Below are positions 5,470 to 6,305 of a stretch of 6,305 nucleotides of DNA, one piece after another; the stretch's first letter is position 1; every line of letters begins with the position of its first letter. The notes under the pieces are model-generated. The model was not told the DNA's origin, did not search any database, and saw only the letters and a program-made list of their open reading frames with translations. Source of the stretch: Methanobrevibacter ruminantium (GTDB taxonomy: Archaea > Methanobacteriota > Methanobacteria > Methanobacteriales > Methanobacteriaceae); the NCBI GenBank assembly GCA_004553595.1, contig SFKZ01000061.1, forward strand, positions 1 through 6,305, read 5' to 3'. A program made the position numbers and the translations under genes.

Positions 5470-6305
5470 TATTTCTTTCTCCGAATTAATATTCTTGCAT
5501 ATACAGGTTTACCCTTTATACAACCATCTTTATCTTTAATCAGTCCATGTTGTTTTATAGGAACATTTTCATTTTCCCGATAATCATTTGCATCGAGAAT
5601 TTCAAATTGTTCTGGATTATATTTATCTAAAAATGTAATAGGTACACCCATTGCTTGTGAATAATCACAAGGTATTTCTGCTACTTTATTTACGTTTATG
5701 GCTTTATATAAATCATATTTTGGATATTCCTCTTCTGAATAAGATTTATATAAAATCAAATCTTCATGACGCTTTGCAATATCAAGGTTTGTGTACCAGC
5801 AGATGTTTCCCATGCTCCGCCATTTTTGACCTGTTTCATCCTGCCAGTATCTTGTTTCGCATGGTGTATAATACTCTGGAACCTTAAAAGCCATATCGCC
5901 AGCTTTGTAACCTAACCATATTTTATTTTCTCTGAATAAAGTAAATATTTCCTTGTATGTTATTGCATTTTGGCTTCCGATAATCAAAAATTTTTTATCA
6001 TATTCAATAAGTTGTGCGACATATTCTCTGAAAAGACTGAAAGGAGGATTAGTAACTACAATGTCCGCTTCTTTTAGAAGTTCTATACATTCCTTACTTC
6101 TAAAATCTCCGTCACCCTGTAGTTCTCTGATTCCTATTTCTTCTACAGTCGGAATTTTACTTCCATTTTTCTCGCCGCAATATTCAAGACTGATTGCTTT
6201 TTCGCTGTTGTTTTGGCTGAACAAATCTCTTTCCTGATTTTTGTAGCAGGTTGTAATGAGTTTTTTCAAGCCAAGAGTTTCAAAATTGTAAGAAAAATAA
6301 TGAAA
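5469..6305 (-). CDS. EcoRI-family adenine-specific DNA methyltransferase, 5' end outside the window
   Basis: Partial gene. The frame stays open to the right edge, so the TTG at 6269 is not the start: the twelve codons before it (FHYFSYNFETLG) join smoothly to LKKLITTCY, as in EcoRI-type methyltransferases. Judging from the family, roughly 55-60 N-terminal residues are missing. The visible part has the family's GDGDFRSKECIELLKEADIV block followed by TNPPFSLF, the catalytic motif IV (N/D-P-P-Y/F) of amino methyltransferases, then KFLIIGSQNAITYKE and NKIWLGYKAGDMAF. The expected reaction is transfer of a methyl group from S-adenosylmethionine to adenine N6 in a specific DNA site. Its TAA stop shares one base with the ATG of the downstream DUF262-HNH gene (TAATG), so the two are probably translationally coupled. 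The natural reading is the protective half of a restriction-modification pair; the target site cannot be read from the sequence. Confidence 0.88.
   Translation of the reverse strand, partial: FHYFSYNFETLGLKKLITTCYKNQERDLFSQNNSEKAISLEYCGEKNGSKIPTVEEIGIRELQGDGDFRSKECIELLKEADIVVTNPPFSLFREYVAQLIEYDKKFLIIGSQNAITYKEIFTLFRENKIWLGYKAGDMAFKVPEYYTPCETRYWQDETGQKWRSMGNICWYTNLDIAKRHEDLILYKSYSEEEYPKYDLYKAINVNKVAEIPCDYSQAMGVPITFLDKYNPEQFEILDANDYRENENVPIKQHGLIKDKDGCIKGKPVYARILIRRKK

Noticed and set aside
5953..6237. Plus-strand frames opposite the methyltransferase and nuclease genes
   Set aside because: The minus-strand protein has clear family motifs; the opposite frames are low-complexity and unsupported.
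6267..6269. TTG as the start codon of the methyltransferase
   Set aside because: The frame stays open to the window edge and the residues before it match the family, so the gene begins outside the window.

Overview
The window looks like part of a chromosomal integron cassette array from an AT-rich host, most likely a spirochaete of the Treponema type. Every credible gene lies on the minus strand, so the functional order runs from position 6305 down to 1. The host call is an inference. It rests on integron-type attC sites in a low-GC genome and on two exported proteins of kinds common in Treponema and Leptospira (a NADase-type glycan-binding-domain lipoprotein and a YARHG protein). No integrase gene or ribosomal RNA is present to confirm it.

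Two complete attC sites (4312-4375 and 3025-3091) divide the region into cassettes. Both fold on the plus strand with three unpaired bases T, C and G at 4-nt intervals and a CTTGA loop. This matches the known recombinogenic bottom-strand attC architecture, with extrahelical T12'' and G20'' eight bases apart. A third site (1331-1371) keeps only its apical stem and one arm. Directly after each complete attC the next cassette opens with the same 29-bp leader: a GC-rich hairpin, four T and a GGAGA ribosome-binding site.

Cassette A (right edge to attC1) carries an EcoRI-type adenine methyltransferase, cut by the window edge, and a DUF262-HNH nuclease overlapping it by one base; this is a plausible restriction-modification or defence module. 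The nuclease ORF runs through the whole attC and the leader of the next cassette. Cassette B holds a lipoprotein with a C-terminal NADase-type glycan-binding domain. Cassette C holds a secreted YARHG protein followed by a small antitoxin-like gene and a mazF toxin gene broken by a 7-bp tandem duplication.

After the half attC comes an intact brnT-brnA toxin-antitoxin operon with its own promoter, then a membrane acyltransferase-3 pseudogene with two frameshifts and a missing C-terminus. This left part may lie outside the mobile array or be locked in place, because the recombining half of the third attC is gone. There is no gene-free stretch longer than 300 bases.
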